A stretch of DNA of 49,072 bases from NCBI GenBank assembly GCA_038317345.1, contig JBBQBH010000019.1:1-49072 (forward strand), in the 5' to 3' direction. The translations under genes and the position numbers were made by a program. Source of the DNA: Mayfieldus sp038317345 (GTDB lineage Bacteria; Actinomycetota; Thermoleophilia; Solirubrobacterales; 70-9). Position 1 is the stretch's first letter; each line of letters starts with the position of its first letter. Below are positions 39,585-48,228 of the stretch, in pieces. The notes under the pieces are model-generated. The model had not been told where the DNA came from and did no database searches. It saw nothing but the letters and a program-made list of their open reading frames with translations.

Positions 39585-39603
39585 AGATGGGGGCGACGCA
39601 GGT

Positions 39604-40392
39604 CTAGGCTGGCGTTAGCTCGACCGCCATCGCCTCGACGCGCTCGCGCTGCTCCGACATCTCCAGCCGCTCGAAGATCTCCGCTGCCAGCCGCAGGTAG
39701 TCGACGCCGCGGTCGGGGCGGTAATCGAGGATCGGGATCGCTCGCTCGGAGGATTCGGCGTAGGCGATCGAGCGGCGGATCACGGTCTCGAAGGTGGGCG
39801 GGAAGTGCTGCTTGAGGGTTTGCAGCGTCTCGCGCGCGTGCCTGGTGCGCATGTTGGCGATGTTGAGCACCACCCCCAGCACGTCGAGCTCCGGGTTGAG
39901 GTTCTCGCTCGCCAGCGCGACCACCTCCAGGGCCTGCTCGACCCCCTGTAGCGAGAAGTACTCGGCCTCGGCGCTGAGCAGCGCCCAGTCGGCGGCGACG
40001 AGGGCGTTGACGGTGAGCAGGCCGAGGGTCGGGGGGCAGTCGATGAGGATCGCGTCGTAGCGGCGCTTCGACTCGCGCAGCGCATTGCGCATCGTCAGCT
40101 CGCGGCCCATCTTTCCGGACAGGACCAGCTCCGCCTCCGCGAGCCCGAGGTTGGCGGGGATGACGCCGTCGTGGATCGCGTCCACGGCCTTCGCCTGCCC
40201 AGTCAGCACCTCGCCGAGCGTCGGCTGCGCCTCGGGGTCGGTGTCGAAGTAGTCGGAGAGGTTGCCCTGCGGATCGCTGTCGACGGCCAGTGTGCTGAGC
40301 CCGACGCGCCCAAAGATGTCGGCCAGCGAGCGGGTCATCGTCGTCTTCCCGGTGCCGCCCTTTTGGGAGAGGATCGCGATCGTCAGAGCCAC
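39604..40392 (-). CDS. ParA/Soj family ATPase, no adjacent ParB
   Basis: A 262-residue Walker-type ATPase. The deviant Walker A is SQKGGTGKTTMTR (8-20), Walker A' VDSDPQGNLSDYFDT and Walker B ILIDCPPTLGLLTVNALVAA. DNA-positioning ATPases of this family form ATP-dependent filaments or gradients with a ParB-type partner; none is seen nearby, so it may position another cargo. GTG 40392 follows a TAGGCT box by 6 nt, a textbook leaderless arrangement. It diverges from gltB. Confidence 0.88.
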   Translation of the reverse strand: MALTIAILSQKGGTGKTTMTRSLADIFGRVGLSTLAVDSDPQGNLSDYFDTDPEAQPTLGEVLTGQAKAVDAIHDGVIPANLGLAEAELVLSGKMGRELTMRNALRESKRRYDAILIDCPPTLGLLTVNALVAADWALLSAEAEYFSLQGVEQALEVVALASENLNPELDVLGVVLNIANMRTRHARETLQTLKQHFPPTFETVIRRSIAYAESSERAIPILDYRPDRGVDYLRLAAEIFERLEMSEQRERVEAMAVELTPA

Positions 40393-40398
40393 GGGCGC

Positions 40399-40404
40399 AG
40401 CCTA
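40399..40404 (-). promoter_or_regulatory. -10 box TAGGCT of the ParA gene
   Basis: TAGGCT on the minus strand ends 6 nt before the GTG at 40392, so the transcript should start on the start codon. Confidence 0.55.
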
Positions 40405-40487
40405 CATGCCCTTTTTGGAAGGCCCTGCATAGACCCGTATTTGCTCGACGACGGCGTCCGTTCGGCGGATTCGCCTGATCGCGTACC

Positions 40488-40493
40488 TATACT
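40488..40493 (+). promoter_or_regulatory. -10 box TATACT before gltB
   Basis: TATACT, five of six bases of the consensus, 62 nt before the GTG of gltB. The 163-bp gap to the ParA gene holds both promoters. No clear -35 or operator was seen. Confidence 0.45.
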
Positions 40494-40555
40494 GTCGGTC
40501 CCCTGCAACCCCGTCGCGTGCCCGCTCGAAGAAGGCGCGGAACCCGGAGGTATCA

Positions 40556-43500
40556 GTGGCACCCACCCAGTCTCGTCAGCGCTACTCGCCGGAGCGCGCC
40601 TACCGTCCACGTGTCTCGCCTCCCAGCGTCGAGGACAAGGATGCGTGCGCGATCTATGCCTCGGTGCGACGCGACGCCACTCCCAGCCACGCCCCGCTCG
40701 AGCTGGCGATCAGCTCGCTGCAGAAGATGCTCCACCGGGCCGGGAACGTGGACGGCGAGGGCGACGGCTGCGGCCTTCTGGTCGACATCCCACGACGCAT
40801 CTGGGCCGAGGAGGTGCGCTCCGGAGGTCACAACCCGGCGCTGACGCTCGACGACGCGTTCGCCGTCGGCCACTTCTTCATCGAGCGTTCGCAGGATCTC
40901 GAGCGGATCAAGCACGGTGCCCGGGAGATCCTCGGCCAGGGCGGTTTCCGCATCCTCGCCGAGCGCACAGGCGCCGTCGAGTCACCGGCGCTGGGCTCGA
41001 CCGCGCGCGAGGAGGAGCCGCATTTCTGGCAGCTGGCGGGGTTGGTCGCCGATGCGGAGCGTCGCGACCACGTGCTCTTCGACCTGATGATCGAGCTGGA
41101 GCGAAAGCTCGGCATCCACATTCCCTCGTTTTCGGCCTCGACCTGCGTCTACAAGGTGATGGGCGCGCCCTCGGTGCTGGGTGAGTACTACCCCGATCTG
41201 CACGACGAGCGCTTCGAGACGATCGGCTGCTTCGGGCACAACCGCTACTCGACCAACACCTGGCCCTCGTTCCGGCGTGTGCAGCCGTTCTCGATCCTCG
41301 GCCACAACGGCGAGATCAACACGATCACCCAGCTGCGCCAGGAGGCGAAGATGCTCGGCGTTCCGATCGATCCGGGCAACTCGGACTCGCAGGACCTCAA
41401 CCGAACGATCGACACCCTGGTGCGTCGCGGCGGGCTCAGCCTCGCGGAGGCGATGGAGATGGTGGTGCCCCCGATCGTCGACGAGATCCGCGGCCTGCCG
41501 GCCGAGCTGCACAGCTTCTACATGTACATGCGTCAGGCGATGGGCCCCTTCGCCCAGGGACCGGTGGCGCTGATCGCCCGCCACCAGGACGAGTGCGTGT
41601 TCTCGGCCGACGCGCTGGGCCTGCGCCCGCTGTGGCAGGTCGAGACCAGCGAAGACTTCGTGTTCAGCTCCGAGCCCGGCGTTGTCTCGGTCCACGACAT
41701 GGTCGCCGAGCCGAAGCCGCTGGCACCGGGCGAGAAGGCACTGGTGCTGATCGACCGCGAGCGAACGCAGAGCGTGCTGCACCCCCATGATCAGATGCAG
41801 CGGCTGGTCCGCGATCGCTGGCTGGAGCGGACCGGCGATACCGATGTCGCGTCCTACGACCGGGCGCTCGCGACCGGCGGCCCGCTGGAGGGCGAGGAGA
41901 TTCCCGGCTACGCGGAGGCGGGGCCGGAGGAGCCAGTCAAGGTCTCCGACCGGGTCCTGGCCGGGTTCGGCTGGCAGCGCGACGACGTCAAGCTGGTCCA
42001 GCAGATGGCCTCCAATGGGGCCGAGCCGATCGGCTCGCTGGGCTACGACGGCCCGCTCGCGGCACTCTCGCCGGAGCGCCAGAACCTTGCCGACTACTTC
42101 AAGGAGACGGTGGCGGTGGTCACCAACCCGGCGATCGACCGCGAGCGCGAGATCGAGCACTTCTCGCCCCGCGCCGTGTTCGGCCGCCGTCCCTCGATTT
42201 GGGCGCCGGGCGAGGACACCGCGACGGTCGAGACCTCGTTCCCGGTGATCCTCGGCGGCCACCATGACATGGCTCCGCTGTCCGACAGCACCTATCGCAG
42301 GATCGCCCGCGAGCACAAGACCTATCTGCTCGAGGACCTCTGGGAGGAGTTTCGGGGACGGACCGCGGCCGTCGACATCTCGCTGCTCGAGTCGGAGACA
42401 ACGCAGGGCGCGATCGAGCGCCTCAAGCAGGAGGCCGTGAAGGCGGTCCGCGATGGCGCCGAGCTGCTGGTGCTGACCGACCGAACCGTCTACGAAGGCG
42501 AGCGCCGCTACGTCGACCCGCACCTCGCCGTCTCGGCCGTCGATCAGGCGTTGAAGCAGTTCAAGGTCGAGCCCGACGAGGAGAACCTGCGCCGGCGCTG
42601 CGCGATCGTCCTGCGCTCGGCGTCGCTGCGCAACGTGCACGACGTGATGCTCGGATTGGGGCTCGGCGCCAACGGAGTCTGCCCCTACGTGATGGTCGAG
42701 GTGATCTGCGTCGAGGATTACGAGCACGACGTCTCCAACCTGGCCAGCGCGCTGCGCAAGGGCATCGAGAAGGTGATCTCGACGATCGGAATCCACGAGG
42801 TGCGGGGCTACGCCCGCCAGTTCTCCTCGATCGGCGTGAAGCCGGAGCTTGCCGAGATCTTCCAGACCGAGGCCTTCGCGGCCTCGGAGAAGGGTGGGGT
42901 CGGCTTCTCCGATCTCGACGGCGAAGCCAGTCAGCGCCAGCGGGTGCTGGCCGGCGAAGAGGATGCCAAGCCCGCCAAGACGTTCCGCTTCTATCCCAAG
43001 GTCTACAAGGCTGCGGTCGCGACCGCCAACGGCTCGGGGCCCTACGAGGAGTACTCGCAGAAGGTGCGCGACCTCGAGAAGGAGAGCCCGATCTCGATGC
43101 GTCACATCATGGCCGTGAAGGGCGATCGGGAGCCGATCGAGCCGGATTCAGTCGACGCGAGTGTCGGCCACCACGACTACCCGGTGGTGATCTCCTCGAT
43201 GAGCTTCGGCTCGCAGTCCGAGCCCGCTTTTCGCGCTTACGCCGCGGCGGCGAAGGCGATCAACATCCTCTGCATCAACGGCGAGGGCGGCGAGATTCAG
43301 GACATGTACGGGGAATACCGCAAGTGGCGCGGTCAGCAGGTCGCCTCGGGCCGCTTCGGGGTATCGGCCGAGATGCTCAACTCCTCCTACGTCGCCGAGA
43401 TCAAGATCGGCCAGGGCGCCAAGCCGGGCGAGGGCGGACACCTGCCGGGCAAGAAGGTCTCCGAAAAGGTCGCCGCGGCCCGAAACGCCTCCCCCGGCAC

Positions 43501-45208
43501 CGACCTGATCTCGCCCTCCAACAACCACGACCTCTACTCGATCGAGGACCTCGCCGAGCTGATCGACGAGCTGAAGACCGTCAACCCCGACCTGCGGGTG
43601 TCGGTCAAGGTCCCGGTGGTGCCGAACATCGGCACGATCGGGCTCGGAATCGCGAAGGCCGGCGCCGACATCATCACCCTCTCGGGCTTCGAGGGGGGGA
43701 CCGGAGCGGCCCGCCAGCATGCCCTGCGCCACGTCGGCCTTCCCTCGGATATCGGCACCCGCGCGGTGCACCGTGCGCTGATGGAGGCTGGGATCCGCAA
43801 CCGGGTCGAGATCTGGGCCGACGGCGGCTACCGCCACGCCCACGACGTCGTGAAGCTGCACTGCATGGGCGCCAACCGGGTCGCGTTCGGAACCCTGGCG
43901 ATGGTCTCGCTCGGCTGCACGATCTGCCGCGGCTGCCAGCTCGACACCTGCCACGTTGGGATCGCGACCCAGATCGAGACCGTCGAGCAGGCCCAGGAGC
44001 ACGGGCTGAAGAAGTTCACCCCGCAGGAGGTCGACAACGCGGCGGAGAATTGCGCCCGCTTCTTCTCGGCGATGGGCGAGGAGATCAAGGAGGTCGTCGC
44101 TTCTCTGGGCTATGACCGCGCCCAGGACCTGGTCGGTCGCTACGACCTGCTGGAGCAGATCTCCCACCACAAGCGCCTCGATCTCACCGAGCTGATCACA
44201 CCGCTGGAGGAGTACCTCGACCTCGAGCCGATCGATCTTCCGGTCGCCGAGGAGGTGATGGCCGAGGCGCGGGCGGAGGCCGGCTTGGTGGTCTCGCGGC
44301 CGATTCGAATGGTCCCCAAAACGGCCTCGGCGCAGATCGCATCGCTCGCCCAGGACGTCTGCTCGGGCAAGACGATCCACGAGGAGTTCCCGCGCCCCAC
44401 CGACGCCAACGACCGCGTCTTGGGCACCGAGCTTTCGGGTGCGATATCGCGGGCCCGCATCTTCGATGGCGGTCCGGACTCATCCGACGACGTGCTGGCG
44501 GAGCTGAGCTTCAACGGCGGATCGGTCGCCGGCCAGGGCTTCGGAGCATTCAATGCCTACGGCGTCGTCTGCCGGGTCGTGGGTGGGGCACAGGACGGCG
44601 TCGGCAAGGGGATGCTGGGTGGGGTCGTCTCGATCCTCAAGGGCAAGGGCGCAAAGGGCGAGCGGGTCAACGGCTCAGTCGGCAAGTCGTTCGCCTACGG
44701 GGCCCAGCGGGGCCGACTTTTCGTGCAGGGCTCGGCCGACTCGCGCTTCTGCATCCGGCTGTCCGGGGCCGACATCGTCCTTGGCGGTGAGCCGGCTGAG
44801 CCGATCGACGACGCGCGAGGCTGCATCGTCGATCGCGCCAACGCGAAGGGCTTTGCCTTCGAGTACATGACCTCGGGCCGAGCGGTGGTGCTCGGCGACA
44901 TCGGCCCCTGGGCCTGCGCCGGGATGACCGGCGGGCGGGTCTACGTGCGGATCAACGCCTTCGGACTCGACCGGGAGGCGATCGAGCGGCGGCTTGGGCA
45001 GGGTGCCTTGGTCGAGCTGGAGGAGCTCGACGCCGAGGGTCAGCTCGACCTCGAGGATCTGCTCGGCCACTACGCCGAGGAGCTGCGGGTCAGCGACCAG
45101 GACTCAGAGGCCGACCGCGTGCTCGAGCTTGCGGCTTCGGCCAAGGACAACTTCCTGCAGGTCGAGCCGCACCGGGTCCAGGCGGACCCCTCGATCTCGA
45201 CCGAATAG
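40556..45208 (+). CDS. gltB: glutamate synthase large subunit (GOGAT)
   Basis: A 1550-residue enzyme converting glutamine and 2-oxoglutarate to two glutamate. The class II amidotransferase nucleophile is C31 in DKDACAIYASV, implying removal of a 30-residue propeptide. It continues with GCFGHNRYSTNTW and LGHNGEINT, the central domain, the FMN-binding synthase domain (GEGGHLPGKKVSEKVAAARN, SVKVPVVPNIGTIGLGIAKA, LSGFEGGTGAA), the iron-sulfur cysteines C1121-x5-C1127-x4-C1132 in LGCTICRGCQLDTCHVGIAT, and the C-terminal GXGXG beta-helix domain. GTG 40556 has CGGAGG 5 nt upstream. No gltD small subunit is adjacent, so the electron donor subunit is elsewhere or ferredoxin is used. Confidence 0.95.
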   Translation: MAPTQSRQRYSPERAYRPRVSPPSVEDKDACAIYASVRRDATPSHAPLELAISSLQKMLHRAGNVDGEGDGCGLLVDIPRRIWAEEVRSGGHNPALTLDDAFAVGHFFIERSQDLERIKHGAREILGQGGFRILAERTGAVESPALGSTAREEEPHFWQLAGLVADAERRDHVLFDLMIELERKLGIHIPSFSASTCVYKVMGAPSVLGEYYPDLHDERFETIGCFGHNRYSTNTWPSFRRVQPFSILGHNGEINTITQLRQEAKMLGVPIDPGNSDSQDLNRTIDTLVRRGGLSLAEAMEMVVPPIVDEIRGLPAELHSFYMYMRQAMGPFAQGPVALIARHQDECVFSADALGLRPLWQVETSEDFVFSSEPGVVSVHDMVAEPKPLAPGEKALVLIDRERTQSVLHPHDQMQRLVRDRWLERTGDTDVASYDRALATGGPLEGEEIPGYAEAGPEEPVKVSDRVLAGFGWQRDDVKLVQQMASNGAEPIGSLGYDGPLAALSPERQNLADYFKETVAVVTNPAIDREREIEHFSPRAVFGRRPSIWAPGEDTATVETSFPVILGGHHDMAPLSDSTYRRIAREHKTYLLEDLWEEFRGRTAAVDISLLESETTQGAIERLKQEAVKAVRDGAELLVLTDRTVYEGERRYVDPHLAVSAVDQALKQFKVEPDEENLRRRCAIVLRSASLRNVHDVMLGLGLGANGVCPYVMVEVICVEDYEHDVSNLASALRKGIEKVISTIGIHEVRGYARQFSSIGVKPELAEIFQTEAFAASEKGGVGFSDLDGEASQRQRVLAGEEDAKPAKTFRFYPKVYKAAVATANGSGPYEEYSQKVRDLEKESPISMRHIMAVKGDREPIEPDSVDASVGHHDYPVVISSMSFGSQSEPAFRAYAAAAKAINILCINGEGGEIQDMYGEYRKWRGQQVASGRFGVSAEMLNSSYVAEIKIGQGAKPGEGGHLPGKKVSEKVAAARNASPGTDLISPSNNHDLYSIEDLAELIDELKTVNPDLRVSVKVPVVPNIGTIGLGIAKAGADIITLSGFEGGTGAARQHALRHVGLPSDIGTRAVHRALMEAGIRNRVEIWADGGYRHAHDVVKLHCMGANRVAFGTLAMVSLGCTICRGCQLDTCHVGIATQIETVEQAQEHGLKKFTPQEVDNAAENCARFFSAMGEEIKEVVASLGYDRAQDLVGRYDLLEQISHHKRLDLTELITPLEEYLDLEPIDLPVAEEVMAEARAEAGLVVSRPIRMVPKTASAQIASLAQDVCSGKTIHEEFPRPTDANDRVLGTELSGAISRARIFDGGPDSSDDVLAELSFNGGSVAGQGFGAFNAYGVVCRVVGGAQDGVGKGMLGGVVSILKGKGAKGERVNGSVGKSFAYGAQRGRLFVQGSADSRFCIRLSGADIVLGGEPAEPIDDARGCIVDRANAKGFAFEYMTSGRAVVLGDIGPWACAGMTGGRVYVRINAFGLDREAIERRLGQGALVELEELDAEGQLDLEDLLGHYAEELRVSDQDSEADRVLELAASAKDNFLQVEPHRVQADPSISTE

Positions 45209-45222
45209 GCGAAAGACCCGGC

Positions 45223-47127
45223 TCAGCCGGTCGCTGGCTGCTCGCCGATCGCGCGAATGTCGCGCAGGAGCTCGTTGATCAAATGCTCGGTATCCGTGCG
45301 CACCTTGGCGGTGCCGTCACGAATCGCTTCTTCGGCGGCTTGATTGAGGTGTTGCTGTGCCTCGGCCGCCTGCTTCGCCATTTCGGCGCGCTGGCGCTCG
45401 GTCTCCGCACGCAGGGCCGTCACCGCCTCGTTTACCTGTGCCTGGGCGATGTCCTTCTCCTCCCGCTCTTCGCGGCGGTCGCGGCGCATCGCCTTGCGCG
45501 ACAGCTTCTCGGCGGCCCGCTTCTCCTGCTCGGTCAGGGCCGCCGCCACCTTGCGGCCCTCCTGGAGGACCTGTGCCGCCGCCTCTTCCGTGGTCTTCGC
45601 GAGGTTGCTGCGCAGGGTCGCGGCTTCGCCGTCGAGCGCCGCTTTCGCCTCCTCGCCGATGTCGACCGTCGCCGCCTTGACCGATCCGATGATTCGTTGC
45701 TCGGCTGCCCGCGAGCTCTCCTCGATCGTCGTGCGAAGTCTTTCGTCGGCCTCCTTCGTGGCCGTTTCGCTTGCCGAGCGGAACTGGGCCAGCGCCGCCT
45801 TCAGCTGCTCCTCGGCGCTCGCCGCCAACCTCTGCTCGCTCTCGCTTTGCAGCCGGGCTGCCGCCTCGCCCAGCGTGCGATTGAGCTGCTCCCGGGCTTG
45901 ATCCTCGAGTTGCTCACGTGTCGCCGACGTATGCTGGTCGATCTGCTTGCCGAGCACCTCGTGGGCCGCGTCGGCGCTCTGCTTGACCTGAGCATCCAGG
46001 CGGGCGGTCAGTGCCTGCTCGAGCTGAGACTGGATCGGCGGCGTCGCTTTGGCGACTTCCGCCTGGGTCGCCTGCGCGGTTCGCTCCTCCACGCTGGCGG
46101 CGAGACGCTGCTCGGCGGCGCCAAATCGGTCCTCGGCCGCCGACTGGATCTGCTTGATCGCGGCCTGTATGTGCGCACCCGAGGTCTCCCGGAGGCGTCT
46201 CTCGATCGCCTCGGTGGCCGCCTTCAGCTCCGCCTGGAGCAAGTTGGTGGTCGCCTCGGTGGCCTCTGAGAGCTTCGCGTCCACGCGGCCGGCGAGCGCC
46301 TGCTCCAGCTCGGCCCGCAACTGCGGTAATGCATGCCCGACCTCGGACCTGGTCGCCTCGGCGGTTTGCTCTTCAACGCTTGCGGCGAGTCGCTGTTCTG
46401 CGGCGATCAGCCGCTGCGCGACCTCCTCTCCGATCCGCCGGACCTCCGCCTCCGCGCGCGCAGCCGAAGCCTGCTCAAGGCGCTGCTCGATCGCATGGGT
46501 GGCTGCGTTGAGCTCTGCCTGCAGCTGGTCCTTCAGGGCTTCGGTGGTTGCTGCGGAGCGCTGCGCGAGCTCGGCGTCGATCCGTGCGGTTAGCGCCTGC
46601 TCCAGGTCCGACTGCATCTGCCGTGCCGTGCGCGCTACCTCTGCCTGGCTCGCTTCGGCGGAGGCCTGCTCGGCTCTCTGTTTCGCTTCCGACGAGATCT
46701 GCTCGGTGGCCGCCCTGGTTGTCTCCCTCACCTCGGCGGTCAGCCGCCCGATCTCAGCCTCGATCCTTTGGCGGGCCGACTCGTGCAGGGTCTGCTCGAG
46801 CCCCTTTACGGCGGTCGACAGCTCGGCCCGCAGGCGCTCGTTCTCGCTCAGCAGCAACTGCTGAACGTCCGAGCGTGCTTGCTCGGCCTGTGCCCGAATC
46901 TGGCGGCGGGCGTCCTCGAATGGAGCGCCGGCGCCGGACGGGTCCGCGGTCACCGGCGCCTGCGGGGGCGCCGCGCTACGCCCCTCGTCGGAGGCTTCGT
47001 CCCCGGCTCGAGAGGCGAAGGGCGGGGGAGCCGACGGGGTCTTCTCAGGGCCCGACTGTTGGTCGGTGGACTGCTCGTCGTCGTGAGCCAATTTCGGGTC
47101 CGGGCTTTCAAGGCCGCCAGCGATCAA
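45223..47127 (-). CDS. coiled-coil protein with three ~95-residue repeats
   Basis: A 634-residue, Ala/Glu/Gln-rich protein with no membrane segment. After a disordered, acidic N-terminus (1-70) it is almost entirely helical. A repeat of about 95 residues occurs three times: LEQALTARIDAEL (175), LEQALAGRVDAKL (274), LEQALTARLDAQV (369), with EQRLAAS at 244, 339 and 431 in register. The C-terminal third (EAKAALDGEAATLRSNLAKT onward) is also coiled. I recognise no family; apolipoprotein-like or cytoskeletal filament proteins share the pattern. It lies 53 nt after the FHA gene in the same direction and is probably its partner. TTG start at 47127 is uncertain. Confidence 0.78.
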   Translation of the reverse strand: MIAGGLESPDPKLAHDDEQSTDQQSGPEKTPSAPPPFASRAGDEASDEGRSAAPPQAPVTADPSGAGAPFEDARRQIRAQAEQARSDVQQLLLSENERLRAELSTAVKGLEQTLHESARQRIEAEIGRLTAEVRETTRAATEQISSEAKQRAEQASAEASQAEVARTARQMQSDLEQALTARIDAELAQRSAATTEALKDQLQAELNAATHAIEQRLEQASAARAEAEVRRIGEEVAQRLIAAEQRLAASVEEQTAEATRSEVGHALPQLRAELEQALAGRVDAKLSEATEATTNLLQAELKAATEAIERRLRETSGAHIQAAIKQIQSAAEDRFGAAEQRLAASVEERTAQATQAEVAKATPPIQSQLEQALTARLDAQVKQSADAAHEVLGKQIDQHTSATREQLEDQAREQLNRTLGEAAARLQSESEQRLAASAEEQLKAALAQFRSASETATKEADERLRTTIEESSRAAEQRIIGSVKAATVDIGEEAKAALDGEAATLRSNLAKTTEEAAAQVLQEGRKVAAALTEQEKRAAEKLSRKAMRRDRREEREEKDIAQAQVNEAVTALRAETERQRAEMAKQAAEAQQHLNQAAEEAIRDGTAKVRTDTEHLINELLRDIRAIGEQPATG

Positions 47128-47180
47128 CGCATGCTATGCCCGCGCGCAGCGGAAAGAAATCCACCCGGATGCCGGGTCGG

Positions 47181-47729
47181 TCAGACCTCGATCGCGTGCA
47201 GGTGAAAGCGGCCGACCGTCAGCTCGTCGCCGTCCAGGAGCCTGCCCCAGTCGACGCTCTCGCCGTTCACGAACAGCCCGTTGAGGCTGCGGTCGTCGAG
47301 CACGCGCAGTGGCTTTTGGCCCTCCCAGACGATCAGCGCGTGGCGGCGCGAGACAGTCGGGTCGTCGAGCCGGATGTCCGCGGTGACGCTGCGGCCGATC
47401 CTGGTCCAGCCGCGCTCGAGGGGAAAGACCTGAAGGTCGTCGTCTTGGAAGACGAGATAGCGGCCGGGCGCCTCGAGCCCGTCTCGCGCGGCCTGAAGCC
47501 AAGTCGGTGCCGAGGGTTGCGCGGCGACCGGAAACTCGGTCGTGGTGGGCCCATCGGCCGGGCTCTCGAACAGCGAAGCGCGTCGGAAGCTCTCGCTTCC
47601 ACAGCGTGGGCATTCGGGAATCTCGTCCTGAGCTTCGAGCGAGACCTGTGAGCCGCAATCGGTGCAGGAAAAGGTTCCGGCCCCGGGTGCGGCGCCAGCT
47701 TCGTGAAGCTCACTAGCGGCGCCGATCAA
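47181..47729 (-). CDS. FHA-domain protein with N-terminal zinc ribbon
   Basis: A 182-residue protein. The N-terminus holds two CxxC pairs (FSCTDCGSQ and PECPRCGSES) forming a zinc ribbon, followed by a linker and a C-terminal FHA domain with TRIGRSVTADIRLDDPTVSR, the conserved GRS, SRRH and NG(LF)VNGE positions. FHA domains bind phosphothreonine, so it should respond to a Ser/Thr kinase; none is in the window. TTG 47729 is the likely start, with GGAGAGGA about 9 nt upstream on the minus strand. It heads a two-gene unit with the coiled-coil gene. Confidence 0.85.
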   Translation of the reverse strand: MIGAASELHEAGAAPGAGTFSCTDCGSQVSLEAQDEIPECPRCGSESFRRASLFESPADGPTTTEFPVAAQPSAPTWLQAARDGLEAPGRYLVFQDDDLQVFPLERGWTRIGRSVTADIRLDDPTVSRRHALIVWEGQKPLRVLDDRSLNGLFVNGESVDWGRLLDGDELTVGRFHLHAIEV

Positions 47730-47790
47730 CAGTTCGTGTCCTCTCCGATCCTGCGTCGATGCTATCGCGCCTGGATATTCAGGAGTAACA

Positions 47791-47820
47791 GTGATGGACG
47801 AATTAGCTGCAATGTCCTAG
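47791..47820 (+). other. mini reading frame with strong ribosome site
   Basis: AGGAG (47781-47785) is followed by GTG ATG GAC GAA..., an 8-codon frame encoding MDELAAMS then TAG, in the gap before the zinc-finger-like gene. It could be a regulatory leader or chance; no downstream gene is on this strand until 48229. Confidence 0.25.
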
Positions 47821-47839
47821 GAAATTGGCTCCCGGCGCC

Positions 47840-47865
47840 GATTTCGCCCGTTTTGCGGCGAAATC
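47840..47865. terminator. hairpin downstream of the zinc-finger-like gene
   Basis: Perfect 9-bp stem GATTTCGCC (47840-47848) with GGCGAAATC (47857-47865), loop CGTTTTGC. It sits 14 nt past the stop of the minus-strand zinc-finger-like gene and before the FHA gene's upstream region. Confidence 0.6.
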
Positions 47866-47879
47866 TTGCGCGATTGGCG

Positions 47880-48125
47880 TCAGTGGGTCGCTACCGGCTG
47901 TGCCCGCTGCGACGTCGGGACCGGCCATACGCGGCGCACGTTGGCGGCGCCCGCGGTGCTCTGGATGCGCTCGCGGCGCACCACCTCGCCGAGTACGTCG
48001 GCGCGGGGACGCCCGAGGCAAAGTTCGCATACGGGCGACTCGCGATGCCCCGAAGTCATCACGGCGATCTCCTCGCCGATCAACGGCGTCCGGGTGCAGA
48101 CCGAGCAGCGCGTGAATTCGTCCAT
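47880..48125 (-). CDS. small zinc-finger-like protein of unknown function
   Basis: About 81 residues: MDEFTRCSVCTRTPLIGEEI, AVMTSGHRESPVCELCLGRP, then a basic helix RADVLGEVVRRERIQSTAGA and ANVRRVWP. Two CxxC pairs (CSVC and CELC) with a histidine between them make a likely structural zinc site. I recognise no named family. The start is uncertain: ATG 48125 begins at the domain, while GTG 48212 or ATG 48194 would add an Arg-rich tail; none has a good ribosome site. A 9-bp hairpin follows the stop. It diverges from the SRPBCC gene. Confidence 0.55.
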   Translation of the reverse strand: MDEFTRCSVCTRTPLIGEEIAVMTSGHRESPVCELCLGRPRADVLGEVVRRERIQSTAGAANVRRVWPVPTSQRAQPVATH

Positions 48126-48213
48126 GGGGACCGGTTCGGCGCGGGCACGCGCCCTCCTGCCCCGAGTCGAGGCGGGTACTCGCTCAGAGGTCATACGGGC
48201 GGGCAGGACCACC

Positions 48214-48219
48214 TAGAAT
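48214..48219 (+). promoter_or_regulatory. -10 box TAGAAT
   Basis: TAGAAT ends 9 nt before the ATG at 48229, giving a near-leaderless transcript for the SRPBCC gene. Confidence 0.5.
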
Positions 48220-48228
48220 CGCCGGCCG

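Noticed and set aside
40982..43105. 707-codon minus-strand frame inside gltB
   Set aside because: Antisense shadow; gltB is continuous and has all catalytic motifs.
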